Of a DNA stretch of 64,000 bases, positions 32,465 to 42,479 are shown piece by piece. Location: the NCBI GenBank assembly GCA_029252045.1, contig JAQXCD010000031.1, positions 62,001-126,000 of the forward strand. Direction: 5' to 3'. The position numbers and the translations under genes were made by a program. The DNA comes from Sulfitobacter sp. GTDB taxonomy: Bacteria; Pseudomonadota; Alphaproteobacteria; Rhodobacterales; Rhodobacteraceae. Each line of letters starts with the position of its first letter. Position 1 is the stretch's first letter. The notes beneath the pieces are model-generated. The model was not told the origin of the DNA and ran no database searches. It worked only from the letters and a program-made list of their open reading frames with translations.

Positions 32465-32639
32465 ATTCAGCACGAACATCACCCTCCCCCAAACGAGCGT
32501 TCTCCCCATCCGGCTTTCGCCGCAAAAACATTCCGCAATCCGACACCCAAACAGCCGACTTTCCCTCAGCTTTCACGCTCCCTTGTCTGCACAGAGGCAA
32601 TCCCGTAACCATTTGCACAACATTCAACAGGAGAGTCCC

Positions 32640-33920
32640 ATGTCCCACGGTTTTGATACGCTGCAAATCCACGCAGGCGCCCGCCCCGATCCCGCAACCG
32701 GTGCACGCCAGACACCGATCTACCAGACGACCGGCTATGTGTTCCGCGACGCAGATCACGCAGCGGCGCTGTTCAATCTGCAAGAAGTGGGCTTCATCTA
32801 CTCCCGCCTGACCAACCCGACCGTGGCCGTTCTGCAAGAACGTATTGCCACACTTGAGGGCGGTGTCGGCGCTGTGTGCTGCTCGTCCGGTCACGCGGCC
32901 CAGATCATGGCGCTGTTCCCGCTGATGTCACCGGGTAAGAACATCGTGGCGTCTACCCGTCTATACGGCGGTACCGTCACCCAGTTCAGCCATACCATCA
33001 AGCGCTTCGGCTGGTCCTGCACATTTGTAGACTTCGATGATCTGGACGCCGTAAAGGCCGCGATCAACGACGACACCCGCGCCATCTTTGGCGAGGCCAT
33101 TGCCAACCCCGGTGGCTATATCATGGACGTGCGCGCCATTGCCGACATTGCAGATGCCGCACAGATCCCGCTGATCATCGACAACACCACTGCCACACCG
33201 TACCTGTGCCGCCCGATCGAGCATGGCGCGACGCTGGTCGTGCACTCCACCACCAAATACCTCACAGGCAACGGCACTGTTACCGGCGGCTGCGTTGTAG
33301 ATTCGGGCAACTTTGACTGGTCCGCCACAGACAAGTTCCCGTCGCTGAGCGCGCCCGAGCCTGCCTACCACGGATTGAAGTTCCACGAGACCTTCGGCAA
33401 TCTGGCCTTCACTTTCTTCTGCATCGCCATCGGCCTGCGCGATCTGGGCATGACGATGAACCCGCAAGCTGCCCACTATACGCTGATGGGCACAGAGACG
33501 CTCAGCCTGCGGATGGACCGCCATGTGCAAAACGCCGAGAAAATCGCCAAGTGGCTGGAGGCAGATGACCGCATTGATTACGTCACCTATGCGGGCCTCG
33601 AAACATCCCCCTATTATGAGCGTTCCAAGACCGTCTGCCCCAAAGGCGCGGGTGGATTGTTCACTTTTGCGGTTAAAGGTGGCTATGACGCTTGCGTAAA
33701 ACTGGTCAACGCGTTGGAGGTTTTCAGCCATGTGGCAAACCTCGGGGACACCCGCTCCCTGATCATCCACTCTGCTTCGACCACCCACCGCCAGCTGACA
33801 CCTGAGCAGCAAGAGGCCGCAGGGGCAGGCGCAAGCGTGGTCCGCGTGTCCATCGGGACGGAAAACGCAGAGGATCTGATCGCCGATCTGGATCAGGCGC
33901 TAACACAAGCGACAGCCTAA
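32640..33920 (+). CDS. metY: O-acetylhomoserine sulfhydrylase
   Basis: A 426-residue PLP enzyme of the Cys/Met metabolism family that joins O-acetylhomoserine with sulfide to make homocysteine. The start is marked by GFDTLQIHAG and the typical QTTGYVF and IYSRLTNPTVAVLQERIA. The PLP lysine is in VHSTTKYLTGNG, and the C-terminal ending LGDTRSLIIHSASTTHRQL is the MetY/MetZ signature. CAGGAG precedes ATG 32640. The 5' region shows no recognisable SAM riboswitch. MetZ-type use of succinylhomoserine cannot be excluded. Confidence 0.92.
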   Translation: MSHGFDTLQIHAGARPDPATGARQTPIYQTTGYVFRDADHAAALFNLQEVGFIYSRLTNPTVAVLQERIATLEGGVGAVCCSSGHAAQIMALFPLMSPGKNIVASTRLYGGTVTQFSHTIKRFGWSCTFVDFDDLDAVKAAINDDTRAIFGEAIANPGGYIMDVRAIADIADAAQIPLIIDNTTATPYLCRPIEHGATLVVHSTTKYLTGNGTVTGGCVVDSGNFDWSATDKFPSLSAPEPAYHGLKFHETFGNLAFTFFCIAIGLRDLGMTMNPQAAHYTLMGTETLSLRMDRHVQNAEKIAKWLEADDRIDYVTYAGLETSPYYERSKTVCPKGAGGLFTFAVKGGYDACVKLVNALEVFSHVANLGDTRSLIIHSASTTHRQLTPEQQEAAGAGASVVRVSIGTENAEDLIADLDQALTQATA

Positions 33921-34072
33921 GAATTCTTCCCGCGCGGTCCGTAAGGGCCGCGCGGGGGATACCCGCCTGCCCTTGCCAAAATCCGCCGGCGGACCTTTTC
34001 TTGCACGCCTGTGTGCGGTATCCTGCTCCAATACCTGATTGTTGGTACATCAAACCGTGTTAAAGGCAGCGC

Positions 34073-36865
34073 ATGAAGCCTAATTTTGCTCTTTCTCTTT
34101 CCTTCGAAGGCATCACGCTGCTGCACCGGGCAGCGGGCGGCTGGCGTCAAGTTGGCGAAGTTTCCGTGTCCGCAAATGATTTGGCGGGTGAACTGGCGAT
34201 GTTGCGCAAAACCGCCGCCAGTCTTGAACCCGGTGGTGTGCGCAGCAAGCTGATTATTCCCGCAAGCCAGATCAAATATCTGACAATAGACACCATCGGT
34301 CTGTCCGATGCCGCGCGCCGGAAATCCGCCGAATCTGCGCTGCGCGGGGCTACGCCTTATGAAGTGTCCGTGCTGGTCTATGACATTAGTCTGGATGGCG
34401 CAAAAACGCATGTCGCTGCCGTTGCCCGCGAAACACTCGCCGAGGCCGAAGCCTTTGCGGTCGAGCACCGCTTCCACCCTGTCAGCTTTGTCGCGGTGCC
34501 GGACGACGCTCCCTATCTGGGTGAGCCGTTCTTTGGCGTAACCACTGCATCTGCCGAGCTGCTGGAACCGGGTGAAACGGTAGAGGAGGACGGAATTGCC
34601 GTCGTTGTGGTCGAAGCAATCTCACCAGAGCCTCAGCCCGCGCCGGTACCTCCCCCTGCTCCTGTAGCACCACCCGCTCCAGCGCCACCGCCGCCCGTAA
34701 CGCCCCCAAAATCCGAGCCTGCTCCGCAACCAAAGCCCGCAGCACAGCCGTTGCAAGAGGCGCAGGTTCCGGACGCCCCCAAAGCGCCTTCTGCCCCGAA
34801 AGCAGATAGTGCCAAGGTACCTGCTGCGCCCAGCCGCGCGCCCGTTGTCACACCGCAGGCCGCGCCTGAAACTCCGCGCGCCGCCACGCCGCAAGCACAA
34901 GATGCGCCTGCGCCGGCAAAACCTGTTGTCAAAGCGGTTGCGCCAACTCCTCCCAAACCGGCAGCTGCTTCTACGCCCGCCGCACCCGTACCGCCCAAGC
35001 CGCAAACGCCTCCCGCTGCATCCCCTGCTGCGGGGGCAACACAACCCGTCAAAACACCTGACGCACCGGTTGCTGCGGAGCCCAAAAAACCGACCTTTTC
35101 AAGCGCAACAAAGGTCCCTGCACCGTCGCCGGATGCAACAACTCCGGGATTCTCAAGCCGTCGCACAGCCCCTCCCGCGGCGGCATCCAAGCCTTTGGGC
35201 GGCGCACAGCGGATTGCGGCCACAGCGCCAAAACCCGACAGCAGCTCACTGACCCAGCCAGCCCCGGTGGCCGATGCACCCGCTCCGGCGCCCGCGAAAA
35301 CCAGCTTTCTGAGCCGCCGCAAGGCACCCATTGTTGCCGTTGCCGCGAAACTTGCAACCGCTGCCACACCAGCGCCTTCCGTAGCCGCGCAAGCTGCCAG
35401 CAGCGAAGCCGAGCGGATGACTGTCTTTGGCGCGCGCTCCGATCAGGTCGGCCGCAAGCCGCGCTTTCTGGGACTGATCCTGACTGTTGTGTTGCTGGTG
35501 TTTCTGGCTGGTGTTGCGGCATGGGCAGCGGTGTTTCTCGACGACGGATTAGCGGGTCTACTGCGCAAGGAGGACACCCGCACAACCGCCTCCGCCCCTG
35601 AAAACCAGATCGACCCCGAGATCATCCGCACCCCCGACGGGCTTGAGAGCGGATCTCCTCCAACGGAGGACAACGTCCAGATTGCGGCCCTTGATCCGGT
35701 GCTTTCAGCCGAAGACAGCGCAGTTCTGAACGCCTTGCAAAACCCGCGCCCCGAGCCCGTGCGCCCCGTCATCACAGAGCAGGAAGCAGCCGCACGCTAT
35801 GCCGTAAGCGGCATTTGGCCTTTGGCACCCGAGACGCCCCTGTCACAACCGGAGGCGCCAGCGGAAGAGGTCTATCTGAGCGCAATCGACCCGGTAAGTG
35901 CCGCAACCGATGCAATCGCCCTGCCCGCGCCTACAGGCTTCGAGACCGATGTTGTGATGGCATCCGTCGGATCGCCGCCACCCTTTGCACTGCGCAGCGA
36001 CCTCAGTGCGCTGGGTCTGTTGAAGCCTACGGCAGAAGGTGTCGTAGCTCCCGGAGGCTATACACTGATTGCCGCCAGTCCGCCGCTCAAGCCACCTGCT
36101 TCGATCAACCGGGGGGTGACCCCGCAGCCTGCTTCTGTTGTTGCCGCTGCCGTTGCCATCCCGTCCCCTTTGCTGGGCTTCCGCCCCAAGAATCGCCCCG
36201 CCGGACTGGCCGAACGGACAGAGCGGACGCAATTGGGCGGGGTCAGCCGGATCGAGCTTGCTGCCTTCCGCCCTTCACTGCGCCCCCGTTCGCTTCAGGA
36301 TCGCGCACTTCAGGCCGAAGAGGCACAAAATACTGCCCAAGCCGAGGCTGAAGCCCAAGCAGCAGCAACCGCTACTGCCACCGCGGCCGCCGCATCTGCT
36401 GCTGCCGCAGCGGCGCTGGCTGTACCACAACCAACCGTCGCACCCGTGGCCCCGGCAGTCCAAAACGCAACACGACTTGCAACAGTACAATCGCAGCGCC
36501 CTGATACACGGCCACGCAATTTCGCCCGTATCGTCAAACGCGCCGAGCGCACCGCCCCTGTGGAGGAAACCCGCGTTGCAGCAGCGGCAACATCCGCGCC
36601 GCGCGCTGTTGCCCCGGCCATTCCATCCAAAACATCAGTGGCCCGCAGTGCCACAGTGAAAAACGCCATCAACCTGCGTCAGGTCAATCTGATCGGTGTC
36701 TATGGCAAACCCTCTGCCCGCCGCGCCCTGATCCGCCTGTCAAACGGCCGCTATCAGAAGGTCAGCATAGGTGACCGGATCGACGGGGGCCGCGTCTCGG
36801 CCATCGGCAACTCCGAATTGCGCTACTCCAAGGGCGGACGCAACGTCGTCCTGAAAATGCCCTAA
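34073..36865 (+). CDS. Large single-pass membrane protein with PilM/GspL-like and PilP/GspC-like ends
   Basis: A 930-residue bitopic protein. Residues 1-170 (ALSLSFEGITLLHRAAGGW.., KLIIPASQIKYLTI) resemble the cytoplasmic actin-like domain of PilM/GspL. Residues about 185-445 are a Pro/Ala-rich linker. One membrane helix spans about 463-487 (LGLILTVVLLVFLAGVAAWA). A long Ala/Gln-rich periplasmic region follows. The last 65 residues (LRQVNLIGVYGKPSARRALI..VSIGDRIDGGRVSAIG) resemble the PilP/GspC homology region. It may anchor an envelope machine. No pilus or secretion genes are adjacent, so function is unknown. Confidence 0.7.
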   Translation: MKPNFALSLSFEGITLLHRAAGGWRQVGEVSVSANDLAGELAMLRKTAASLEPGGVRSKLIIPASQIKYLTIDTIGLSDAARRKSAESALRGATPYEVSVLVYDISLDGAKTHVAAVARETLAEAEAFAVEHRFHPVSFVAVPDDAPYLGEPFFGVTTASAELLEPGETVEEDGIAVVVVEAISPEPQPAPVPPPAPVAPPAPAPPPPVTPPKSEPAPQPKPAAQPLQEAQVPDAPKAPSAPKADSAKVPAAPSRAPVVTPQAAPETPRAATPQAQDAPAPAKPVVKAVAPTPPKPAAASTPAAPVPPKPQTPPAASPAAGATQPVKTPDAPVAAEPKKPTFSSATKVPAPSPDATTPGFSSRRTAPPAAASKPLGGAQRIAATAPKPDSSSLTQPAPVADAPAPAPAKTSFLSRRKAPIVAVAAKLATAATPAPSVAAQAASSEAERMTVFGARSDQVGRKPRFLGLILTVVLLVFLAGVAAWAAVFLDDGLAGLLRKEDTRTTASAPENQIDPEIIRTPDGLESGSPPTEDNVQIAALDPVLSAEDSAVLNALQNPRPEPVRPVITEQEAAARYAVSGIWPLAPETPLSQPEAPAEEVYLSAIDPVSAATDAIALPAPTGFETDVVMASVGSPPPFALRSDLSALGLLKPTAEGVVAPGGYTLIAASPPLKPPASINRGVTPQPASVVAAAVAIPSPLLGFRPKNRPAGLAERTERTQLGGVSRIELAAFRPSLRPRSLQDRALQAEEAQNTAQAEAEAQAAATATATAAAASAAAAAALAVPQPTVAPVAPAVQNATRLATVQSQRPDTRPRNFARIVKRAERTAPVEETRVAAAATSAPRAVAPAIPSKTSVARSATVKNAINLRQVNLIGVYGKPSARRALIRLSNGRYQKVSIGDRIDGGRVSAIGNSELRYSKGGRNVVLKMP

Positions 36866-36955
36866 GCTCCAAGCTGCCCCGACCGCGCACACCGACAAAA
36901 AATGCGCGAAGTCCAATACCCCGCGCATTTCATTCAAACCCCGCAATGGCCGGAA

Positions 36956-38050
36956 TTATTCTGCGGCCAGCTCGCCACTATTGATCTGTTCCTGCTCGAT
37001 GCTCTCGAACAACGCTTTGAAATTCCCTTCGCCAAAGCCGTCATCGCCTTTACGCTCGATGAACTCAAAGAAGATCGGACCAATCACGGTCTTCGAGAAG
37101 ATTTGCAACAAAACCCGCGTCTCGCCGCCATCCACCACACCTTCACCGTCGATCAGGATGCCGTGTTTGCGCATGCGCTCCAGCGGTTCTTCGTGCCCGA
37201 CAACACGCGTCTTGCTCAGCTCATAGTACGCGTCAGGCGGCGCGGGCATAAACTTCACGCCATTTTCCGCAATCGCATCTGTCGCGTCATAGACATTACG
37301 CGCACCCACCGCGATGTGCTGGATGCCCTCGCCGTTGTACTTCTTGAGGTAGGCCACAATCTGGCCGGTCTCGCCGCGATCCTCGTTGAGCGGGATACGG
37401 ATACGACCACAGGGTGACGTCAGCGCACGGCTGAACAGGCCGGTAAACTTGCCTGCGATATCAAAGAAGCGGATTTCGCGGAAGTTGAACAGATCACCGT
37501 AGAACTTGAACCACTTGTCCATATTCCCTTTGAACACGTTGTGCGTCAGGTGATCGAGATAATAGAACCCCACACCTTCAGGCTTGGATTGTGCGATCCA
37601 GTCGTATTCCCAATTGTAGGGTGATGTGTCGTAATACTGATCAATAAGATAGAGCAGCGAACCGCCGATCCCCATAATTGCGGGCACATCCAGCACCTTG
37701 CCCGCGCCCGTATATTCAACCGCACCCTTTGAAACGGCATGCGCCAGCGCCTTTTGCGCATCCGCAACCCGCCAGCCCATGGAGGGCGCACAGGGGCCGT
37801 GGATATCAACAAATCCGGCAGCAAAGCTGTCTTTGTCGTAGGTCAGAACATAGGTAATATCGCCCTGCTGCCACAGCTCGATGCCTTTGGTTTTGTGATT
37901 GGCCACATGGGTATAGCCCATTTTGCGGAACACCTCGCGCAGCTCGTCCGGGTTGGGTGACGCGTATTCGACAAATTCAAACCCGTCGGTGCCGGCGGGG
38001 TTCTCGGGTGTGATGGTGGATTTTGGTGCATCGTGCGGGAACGGACCCAT
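36956..38050 (-). CDS. hppD: 4-Hydroxyphenylpyruvate dioxygenase
   Basis: A 364-residue Fe(II) dioxygenase that converts 4-hydroxyphenylpyruvate to homogentisate in tyrosine catabolism. The C-terminal vicinal-oxygen-chelate domain carries the metal ligands: His in YYLDHLTHNVFKGN, His in GIQHIAVGARN, and Glu in FFEFIERKGDDGFGEGNFKALF. The length is normal. It is divergent from an Lrp-family regulator, a common arrangement for hpd genes. CGAGGAGA precedes the ATG. Confidence 0.96.
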   Translation of the reverse strand: MGPFPHDAPKSTITPENPAGTDGFEFVEYASPNPDELREVFRKMGYTHVANHKTKGIELWQQGDITYVLTYDKDSFAAGFVDIHGPCAPSMGWRVADAQKALAHAVSKGAVEYTGAGKVLDVPAIMGIGGSLLYLIDQYYDTSPYNWEYDWIAQSKPEGVGFYYLDHLTHNVFKGNMDKWFKFYGDLFNFREIRFFDIAGKFTGLFSRALTSPCGRIRIPLNEDRGETGQIVAYLKKYNGEGIQHIAVGARNVYDATDAIAENGVKFMPAPPDAYYELSKTRVVGHEEPLERMRKHGILIDGEGVVDGGETRVLLQIFSKTVIGPIFFEFIERKGDDGFGEGNFKALFESIEQEQINSGELAAE

Positions 38051-38105
38051 GGCGTGTCTCCTCGGGGAATGACTGTTAGCCCATCATAATCCTCAGCCAA
38101 TACGG

Positions 38106-38179
38106 TTTGCGCGCATAATTGAAAGCTTTACTCGCCATTTACGTCAAAAACGCGCATACTTATGCCAAATTACGCGAAA
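38106..38179. promoter_or_regulatory. hppD/Lrp divergent control region
   Basis: The 139-base region holds TTTGCGCGCATAATT (38106-38120) and AAATTACGCGAAA (38167-38179), which read as inverted partners, plus a further CGCGCATACTTA (38151-38162). Spaced, A/T-flanked half-sites of this sort suit an Lrp-type octamer that wraps DNA. The sites are proposed by eye. Confidence 0.4.
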
Positions 38180-38189
38180 GACCCGCATC

Positions 38190-38645
38190 ATGCTGGATGA
38201 GATTGATAAACGCCTGCTGGACGCCCTCCAGAAGAACGCCCACCTCACTGCGCAGGAGCTGGGCGAGATGCTGAACCTGTCTGCCTCACAGGCAGGCCGC
38301 CGCCGCCAGAAGCTGGAAAGCGAGGGTGTGATCCGGGGCTACACGGCCCGTCTGGATGCACACCAGCTGGGTTTGGCGGTTCAGGGATTTGTGCAGGTGC
38401 ACCTGAGCACCCACGGGCCAGAGCATTCCGCCAGTTTTGCGCGACTTGTCGCCACCCGTGCCGAAATTGTAAGCGCATGGACTATGACAGGGGATGCAGA
38501 TTACCTGCTCCGCATCTATTGTGAAGACTTACCTGCCCTTAACCGGCTGATTCACGAGGTTCTTCTGCCCCACAAGGCGGTTGCACGCGTCCACAGTCAA
38601 ATTGTCATGGACCAGCTGAAACGCGACGGTCCGCTACCAACCTGA
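38190..38645 (+). CDS. Lrp/AsnC-family regulator, probable regulator of hppD
   Basis: A 151-residue protein with an N-terminal winged HTH (LDEIDKRLLDALQKNAHLT, then LNLSASQAGRRRQKLESEGVI) and a C-terminal RAM domain (VQGFVQVHLSTHG..TGDADYLLRIYCEDL). It is divergent from hppD, and the intergenic region has repeated GCGCAT-type half-sites. By analogy with HpdR-like regulators it may sense an aromatic amino acid or 4-hydroxyphenylpyruvate. This is inference. Confidence 0.9.
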   Translation: MLDEIDKRLLDALQKNAHLTAQELGEMLNLSASQAGRRRQKLESEGVIRGYTARLDAHQLGLAVQGFVQVHLSTHGPEHSASFARLVATRAEIVSAWTMTGDADYLLRIYCEDLPALNRLIHEVLLPHKAVARVHSQIVMDQLKRDGPLPT

Positions 38646-38673
38646 TCCACCCCTCTGCCCTAAAAGGACTCCC

Positions 38674-40581
38674 ATGGAAGGTTTTCTGTTTCAAGCCACC
38701 ATCTATCTCGCCGCTGCAGTGATTGCTGTGCCAATTGCCGCACGTCTTGGCCTTGGTTCTGTGCTGGGCTATCTGGCTGCGGGCATTCTGATAGGGCCGG
38801 TATTGGGCCTTGTGGGTGCAGAGACAAAAGACCTTCAGCATTTTGCCGAATTTGGCGTGGTGATGATGCTGTTCCTCATCGGGTTGGAGCTGGAACCACG
38901 CGCGCTATGGGACATGCGGCACAAGCTGCTGGGCCTTGGTGGCTTGCAGATTGTGCTCAGCACGCTGGCGCTGATGGGTATTGCGATGGCCTATAACCAG
39001 CCATGGGGTGTTGCGCTGGCGATTGGCCTAACACTGTCGCTCAGCTCCACAGCGATTGTCCTTCAGACACTATCGGAAAAGGGGCTGATGCAGACAGCGG
39101 GCGGGCGTTCGGTCTTTTCGGTGTTGCTGGCGCAGGATATCGCCGTCATCCCGATGCTGGCGTTTTTGCCGCTGATTGCTGTGACATTGCCAGACATGCT
39201 GCTGACACCTGACGGGTCAATCAAACTGGAGGGTGCTGCGGATGCCGCCCACGGGTCGGATCACGGACCAAACGCAGCACACGCCGCTTTCACATTTATC
39301 GACAGCCTTCCCGCATGGGGTGTCACGCTGGTCACCATCGGTGCCATCGCCGCGATCATCATTATGGGAGTGTTCTTCACCCGCCCCGTGTTCCGCTACA
39401 TCCACTCCGCCAACCTGCGCGAGATGTATACCGCGCTGGCGCTGCTGATTGTCGTCGGCATCTCCTTCACGATGATGCTGGTGGGCCTCTCGCCCGCGCT
39501 GGGTGCCTTCCTTGCGGGTGTGGTCCTCGCCAGTTCAGAATTCCGCCACGAGTTGGAAACCGACCTTGAGCCGTTCAAAGGCCTTCTGCTGGGTCTGTTC
39601 TTTATTACCGTTGGTGCAGGTATCAACTTTGAGCTTCTCGCCTCCGACTTTGTGATCATCGTCGGGATGGCCTTGCTGGTCATTCTGGTCAAAGGCGCCA
39701 TCCTTTTTGTCTTGGGCCGCATATTCAAACTGCGTGGCCGTGACCAGTGGCTGTTCGCGCTGGGGCTGGCACAGGCAGGCGAGTTCGGCTTTGTGCTGGT
39801 CAGCTTTTCGGTCGCCACAGGTGTGATGCCAGACGGTGTGGCAGAGGTGATGTTGCTGGTGATTGCCCTGACCATGCTGATCACCCCCCTTCTGTTTATC
39901 CTGCTGGATGTGATCTCGCGGCGCAGCGGTGATGGCAGCGCGCGCCCGGAGGATGACGAGATTGACGAGGAAGGTCCGGTGATCATTGCGGGCATCGGAC
40001 GTTTCGGGCAGATCGTGAACCGTCTGGTGCAGGCGTCCGGCTTTGAAACCGTCGTGCTGGACCATAACCCCGATGCCATTGCGGTGATGCGCCGCTTTGG
40101 CTTCAAGGCGTTTCTAGGCGACCCCACCCGCCCCGACATCCTGCGCAAGGCAGGGATTGGTGAGGCCCGCGTGCTGGTTGTGGCACTGGATGATCGCAAG
40201 GCAGCCCGTGCACTCGTGACCTACGCGCGTGCCCTAAGGCCCGATCTGCATATTGTCGCGCGGGCGCATGACCGCACGGATGTCTACCACCTGTATCAAG
40301 CCGGTGCGAACGACATCGTCCGCGAGATGTTTGACAGCTCGCTGCGCGCAGGCCGCTATGTTCTGGAAAACCTTGGCCTGTCCGAATACGAGGCCGCCGA
40401 GGCGCAGCGCATCTTCTACCACCACGACCGCAAGTCGGTGCGCGAGCTGGCCACCCTGTGGAGCCCCGACATCGATCCCTCGCAGAACAAGGCCTATGTG
40501 GCCCGCGCCAAAGAGTTGCAGAATGATCTGGAAACGGCCTTCCTCAACCGCTCGGAAGCGGATGAAGAGAAAGCGGGTTAA
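38674..40581 (+). CDS. CPA2-family cation/proton antiporter with TrkA-N domain (KefB/C-like)
   Basis: A 635-residue protein. Twelve or so membrane segments fill residues 1-415, with the CPA2 motifs [30 protein letters not shown] and [18 protein letters not shown]. An RCK/TrkA-N domain begins near residue 434 with the dinucleotide loop [11 protein letters not shown]. These proteins exchange K+ or Na+ for H+ and are gated by nucleotide or glutathione adducts. Its end overlaps convergent cobT by four bases. The ion cannot be assigned from sequence. Confidence 0.9.
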   Translation: MEGFLFQATIYLAAAVIAVPIAARLGLGSVLGYLAAGILIGPVLGLVGAETKDLQHFAEFGVVMMLFLIGLELEPRALWDMRHKLLGLGGLQIVLSTLALMGIAMAYNQPWGVALAIGLTLSLSSTAIVLQTLSEKGLMQTAGGRSVFSVLLAQDIAVIPMLAFLPLIAVTLPDMLLTPDGSIKLEGAADAAHGSDHGPNAAHAAFTFIDSLPAWGVTLVTIGAIAAIIIMGVFFTRPVFRYIHSANLREMYTALALLIVVGISFTMMLVGLSPALGAFLAGVVLASSEFRHELETDLEPFKGLLLGLFFITVGAGINFELLASDFVIIVGMALLVILVKGAILFVLGRIFKLRGRDQWLFALGLAQAGEFGFVLVSFSVATGVMPDGVAEVMLLVIALTMLITPLLFILLDVISRRSGDGSARPEDDEIDEEGPVIIAGIGRFGQIVNRLVQASGFETVVLDHNPDAIAVMRRFGFKAFLGDPTRPDILRKAGIGEARVLVVALDDRKAARALVTYARALRPDLHIVARAHDRTDVYHLYQAGANDIVREMFDSSLRAGRYVLENLGLSEYEAAEAQRIFYHHDRKSVRELATLWSPDIDPSQNKAYVARAKELQNDLETAFLNRSEADEEKAG

Positions 40582-41588
40582 GCCCCGCTGACTCCCGCCT
40601 CTGCAAATGTTGCCATGCCGCTGTGGCACTCAAGTGCCGCCTTGACGATGCTGATCGCCAGCGCGCCTCCCGATGCCTCACCCAGCCGCAGCCCCAGTGA
40701 CAACAGTGGTTGCTTGTCCAGCGCGTCCAACAGTCGGCCATGTGCGCCCTCGGCACTGAGATGGCCTGCGACGCAATGGTCCAGCGCGCCCTTTCTGGTA
40801 TGCTCAAGACAGGCGGCAGCTGCCGTGCAGATAAACCCGTCAAGGATCACCGGAATGCGCAGACTGCGCGCGCGCGCAATGGCCCCCGCCATCGCTGCCA
40901 ACTCGCGCCCCCCCAAGCGGCGCAGGGTCTCCACCCCGTCGCCCTGCCCTTGGTGCAGTTCTACGCCTTCCGCCACCACACGCGTCTTGTTGGCAAGGCC
41001 CGCATCATTAACGCCCGTCCCGCGTCCGGTCCATTGGCCTGCATCACCGCCGATCAACGCAGCAGCAAGAGCGGCGGCAGGGGTTGTGTTGCCAATCCCC
41101 ATCTCGCCGACCACCAGCAGGTCCGCATCCAGACGCACCGCGTCCCAGCCTGCGGCAAGCGCTGTGATTACGTCAGCTTCGGACATCGCAGGCCCTTTGG
41201 TGAAATCCTCTGTCGGGCGGTCCAGCTCTAGCGCATGCACATCCAGACGCGCACCGGCCGCGCGGGCCAGTTGGTTGATGGCCGCCCCGCCGTGTTGGAA
41301 ATTCATCACCATCTGTTCAGTCACTTCCGGCGGGAAAGCAGACACACCCTGCGCCGCAACACCGTGATTGCCCGCAAAGACGATGATCTGGGGGGCTGAC
41401 ACCTTTGGCCGCGCATCGCCGCGCCAGCCCGCATACCACTGCGCCAGCTCCTCCAACCGTCCCAGTGCGGCGGGGGGTTTTGTCAGTTGACTGTTCCGTT
41501 CTGCCGCACCCTCACGCGCAGCACCGTCCATCTGTGGCAATGTCGCAAGAACCTTGCGAAATCCGTCGAGATCAGAAAAGTCAGCCAT
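40578..41588 (-). CDS. cobT: Nicotinate-nucleotide-dimethylbenzimidazole phosphoribosyltransferase
   Basis: A 336-residue enzyme that activates dimethylbenzimidazole to alpha-ribazole phosphate for cobalamin lower-ligand assembly. Family motifs are [47 protein letters not shown] and the catalytic-Glu-containing ending [14 protein letters not shown]. The start at 41588 (MADFSDLDG) was preferred to 41609. It is divergent from cobS across 80 bases with no recognisable cobalamin riboswitch. Confidence 0.95.
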   Translation of the reverse strand: MADFSDLDGFRKVLATLPQMDGAAREGAAERNSQLTKPPAALGRLEELAQWYAGWRGDARPKVSAPQIIVFAGNHGVAAQGVSAFPPEVTEQMVMNFQHGGAAINQLARAAGARLDVHALELDRPTEDFTKGPAMSEADVITALAAGWDAVRLDADLLVVGEMGIGNTTPAAALAAALIGGDAGQWTGRGTGVNDAGLANKTRVVAEGVELHQGQGDGVETLRRLGGRELAAMAGAIARARSLRIPVILDGFICTAAAACLEHTRKGALDHCVAGHLSAEGAHGRLLDALDKQPLLSLGLRLGEASGGALAISIVKAALECHSGMATFAEAGVSGA

Positions 41589-41668
41589 GTCGAAAACCCT
41601 CATTGCCACTGCGTCACCGCCTGTTTACGCAATAGGGCGCTGCTCACAAGCATTGAAAGGGCCACTTC

Positions 41669-42418
41669 ATGGACAAAAGCGACCCCCTGCGCCAGCTTTG
41701 GCTGGCCACCGTGCTGTTGACGCGCCTGCCCCTGCCGCATCTGCCGCAAAGCGCCTTTGCCATGGGGGCACAGGCCGTCTGGGCCTATCCCCTTGTTGGT
41801 CTGGCCGTGGGCGCCACAGGTGCAGTGGCAGGACAAATTGCCCTGACGCTGGGTTTGCCTGTGATAGCGGCGGCGGTTCTTGCCCTCGCGGTGATGATGC
41901 TGGTCACAGGTGCAATGCACGAAGACGGGCTGGCAGATGTGTTTGACGGGTTTTGGGGTGGGTTCACGTCGGCGCGCCGACTAGAAATCATGCGCGACAG
42001 CCAGATTGGTACCTATGGCGTGCTGGCGTTGATCACCGTAGTCGCCCTGCGAGTTGGTGCTATTTCTGCCCTACTGCACACCAGCCCGATGGCAATAATC
42101 GCCGCCGCAGCACTGTCGCGTGCAATGATGCCATTGCTCATGTTCGCCCTACCCCATGCCCGCAAGGACGGGCTGTCGCAGAGTGTCGGGCGCCCCTCCG
42201 CCGCACCGCTTGCGATTTGCCTTACCATTGGAGCACTGGTTTCGTTGTCCTGTCTGGCGGCTGGCGGCCTGATCACGATCGCCATCGCACTGGCGGTCTG
42301 CGCGGGGGTGGCCGGCGTAGCGATGCGCAAAATCGGCGGCCAAACCGGCGATGTGCTGGGGGCGACACAACAGCTGTCAGAAGCCGCCATCCTGCTCACC
42401 TGCACAACCTTTTTGTAA
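41669..42418 (+). CDS. cobS: Adenosylcobinamide-GDP ribazoletransferase
   Basis: A 249-residue membrane enzyme (about six membrane segments) that joins adenosylcobinamide-GDP to alpha-ribazole, the last step of nucleotide loop assembly. The family signature is LVTGAMHEDGLADVFDGFWG with acidic metal ligands, followed by RRLEIMRDSQIGTYGVLAL. AAAGGG precedes the ATG. It acts directly after CobT, encoded divergently. Confidence 0.95.
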   Translation: MDKSDPLRQLWLATVLLTRLPLPHLPQSAFAMGAQAVWAYPLVGLAVGATGAVAGQIALTLGLPVIAAAVLALAVMMLVTGAMHEDGLADVFDGFWGGFTSARRLEIMRDSQIGTYGVLALITVVALRVGAISALLHTSPMAIIAAAALSRAMMPLLMFALPHARKDGLSQSVGRPSAAPLAICLTIGALVSLSCLAAGGLITIAIALAVCAGVAGVAMRKIGGQTGDVLGATQQLSEAAILLTCTTFL

Positions 42419-42424
42419 CCCAAC

Positions 42425-42461
42425 AAAAAGCCGCGCCTGACAGGATCAGACGCGGCTTTTT
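42425..42461. terminator. Bidirectional terminator between cobS and carD
   Basis: AAAAAGCCGCG and CGCGGCTTTTT flank an inner CTGA/TCAG pair, giving a long stem with T-tracts in both directions between the convergent genes. Confidence 0.88.
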
Positions 42462-42479
42462 CATCTTTCCGGCAGTTGC

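Noticed and set aside
32387-32639. A SAM-type riboswitch upstream of metY
   Set aside because: Alphaproteobacterial met genes often carry one, but no SAM-II or SAM/SAH core could be matched in this stretch.
41589-41668. A cobalamin riboswitch between cobT and cobS
   Set aside because: The gap is only 80 bases and lacks the B12-box motif.
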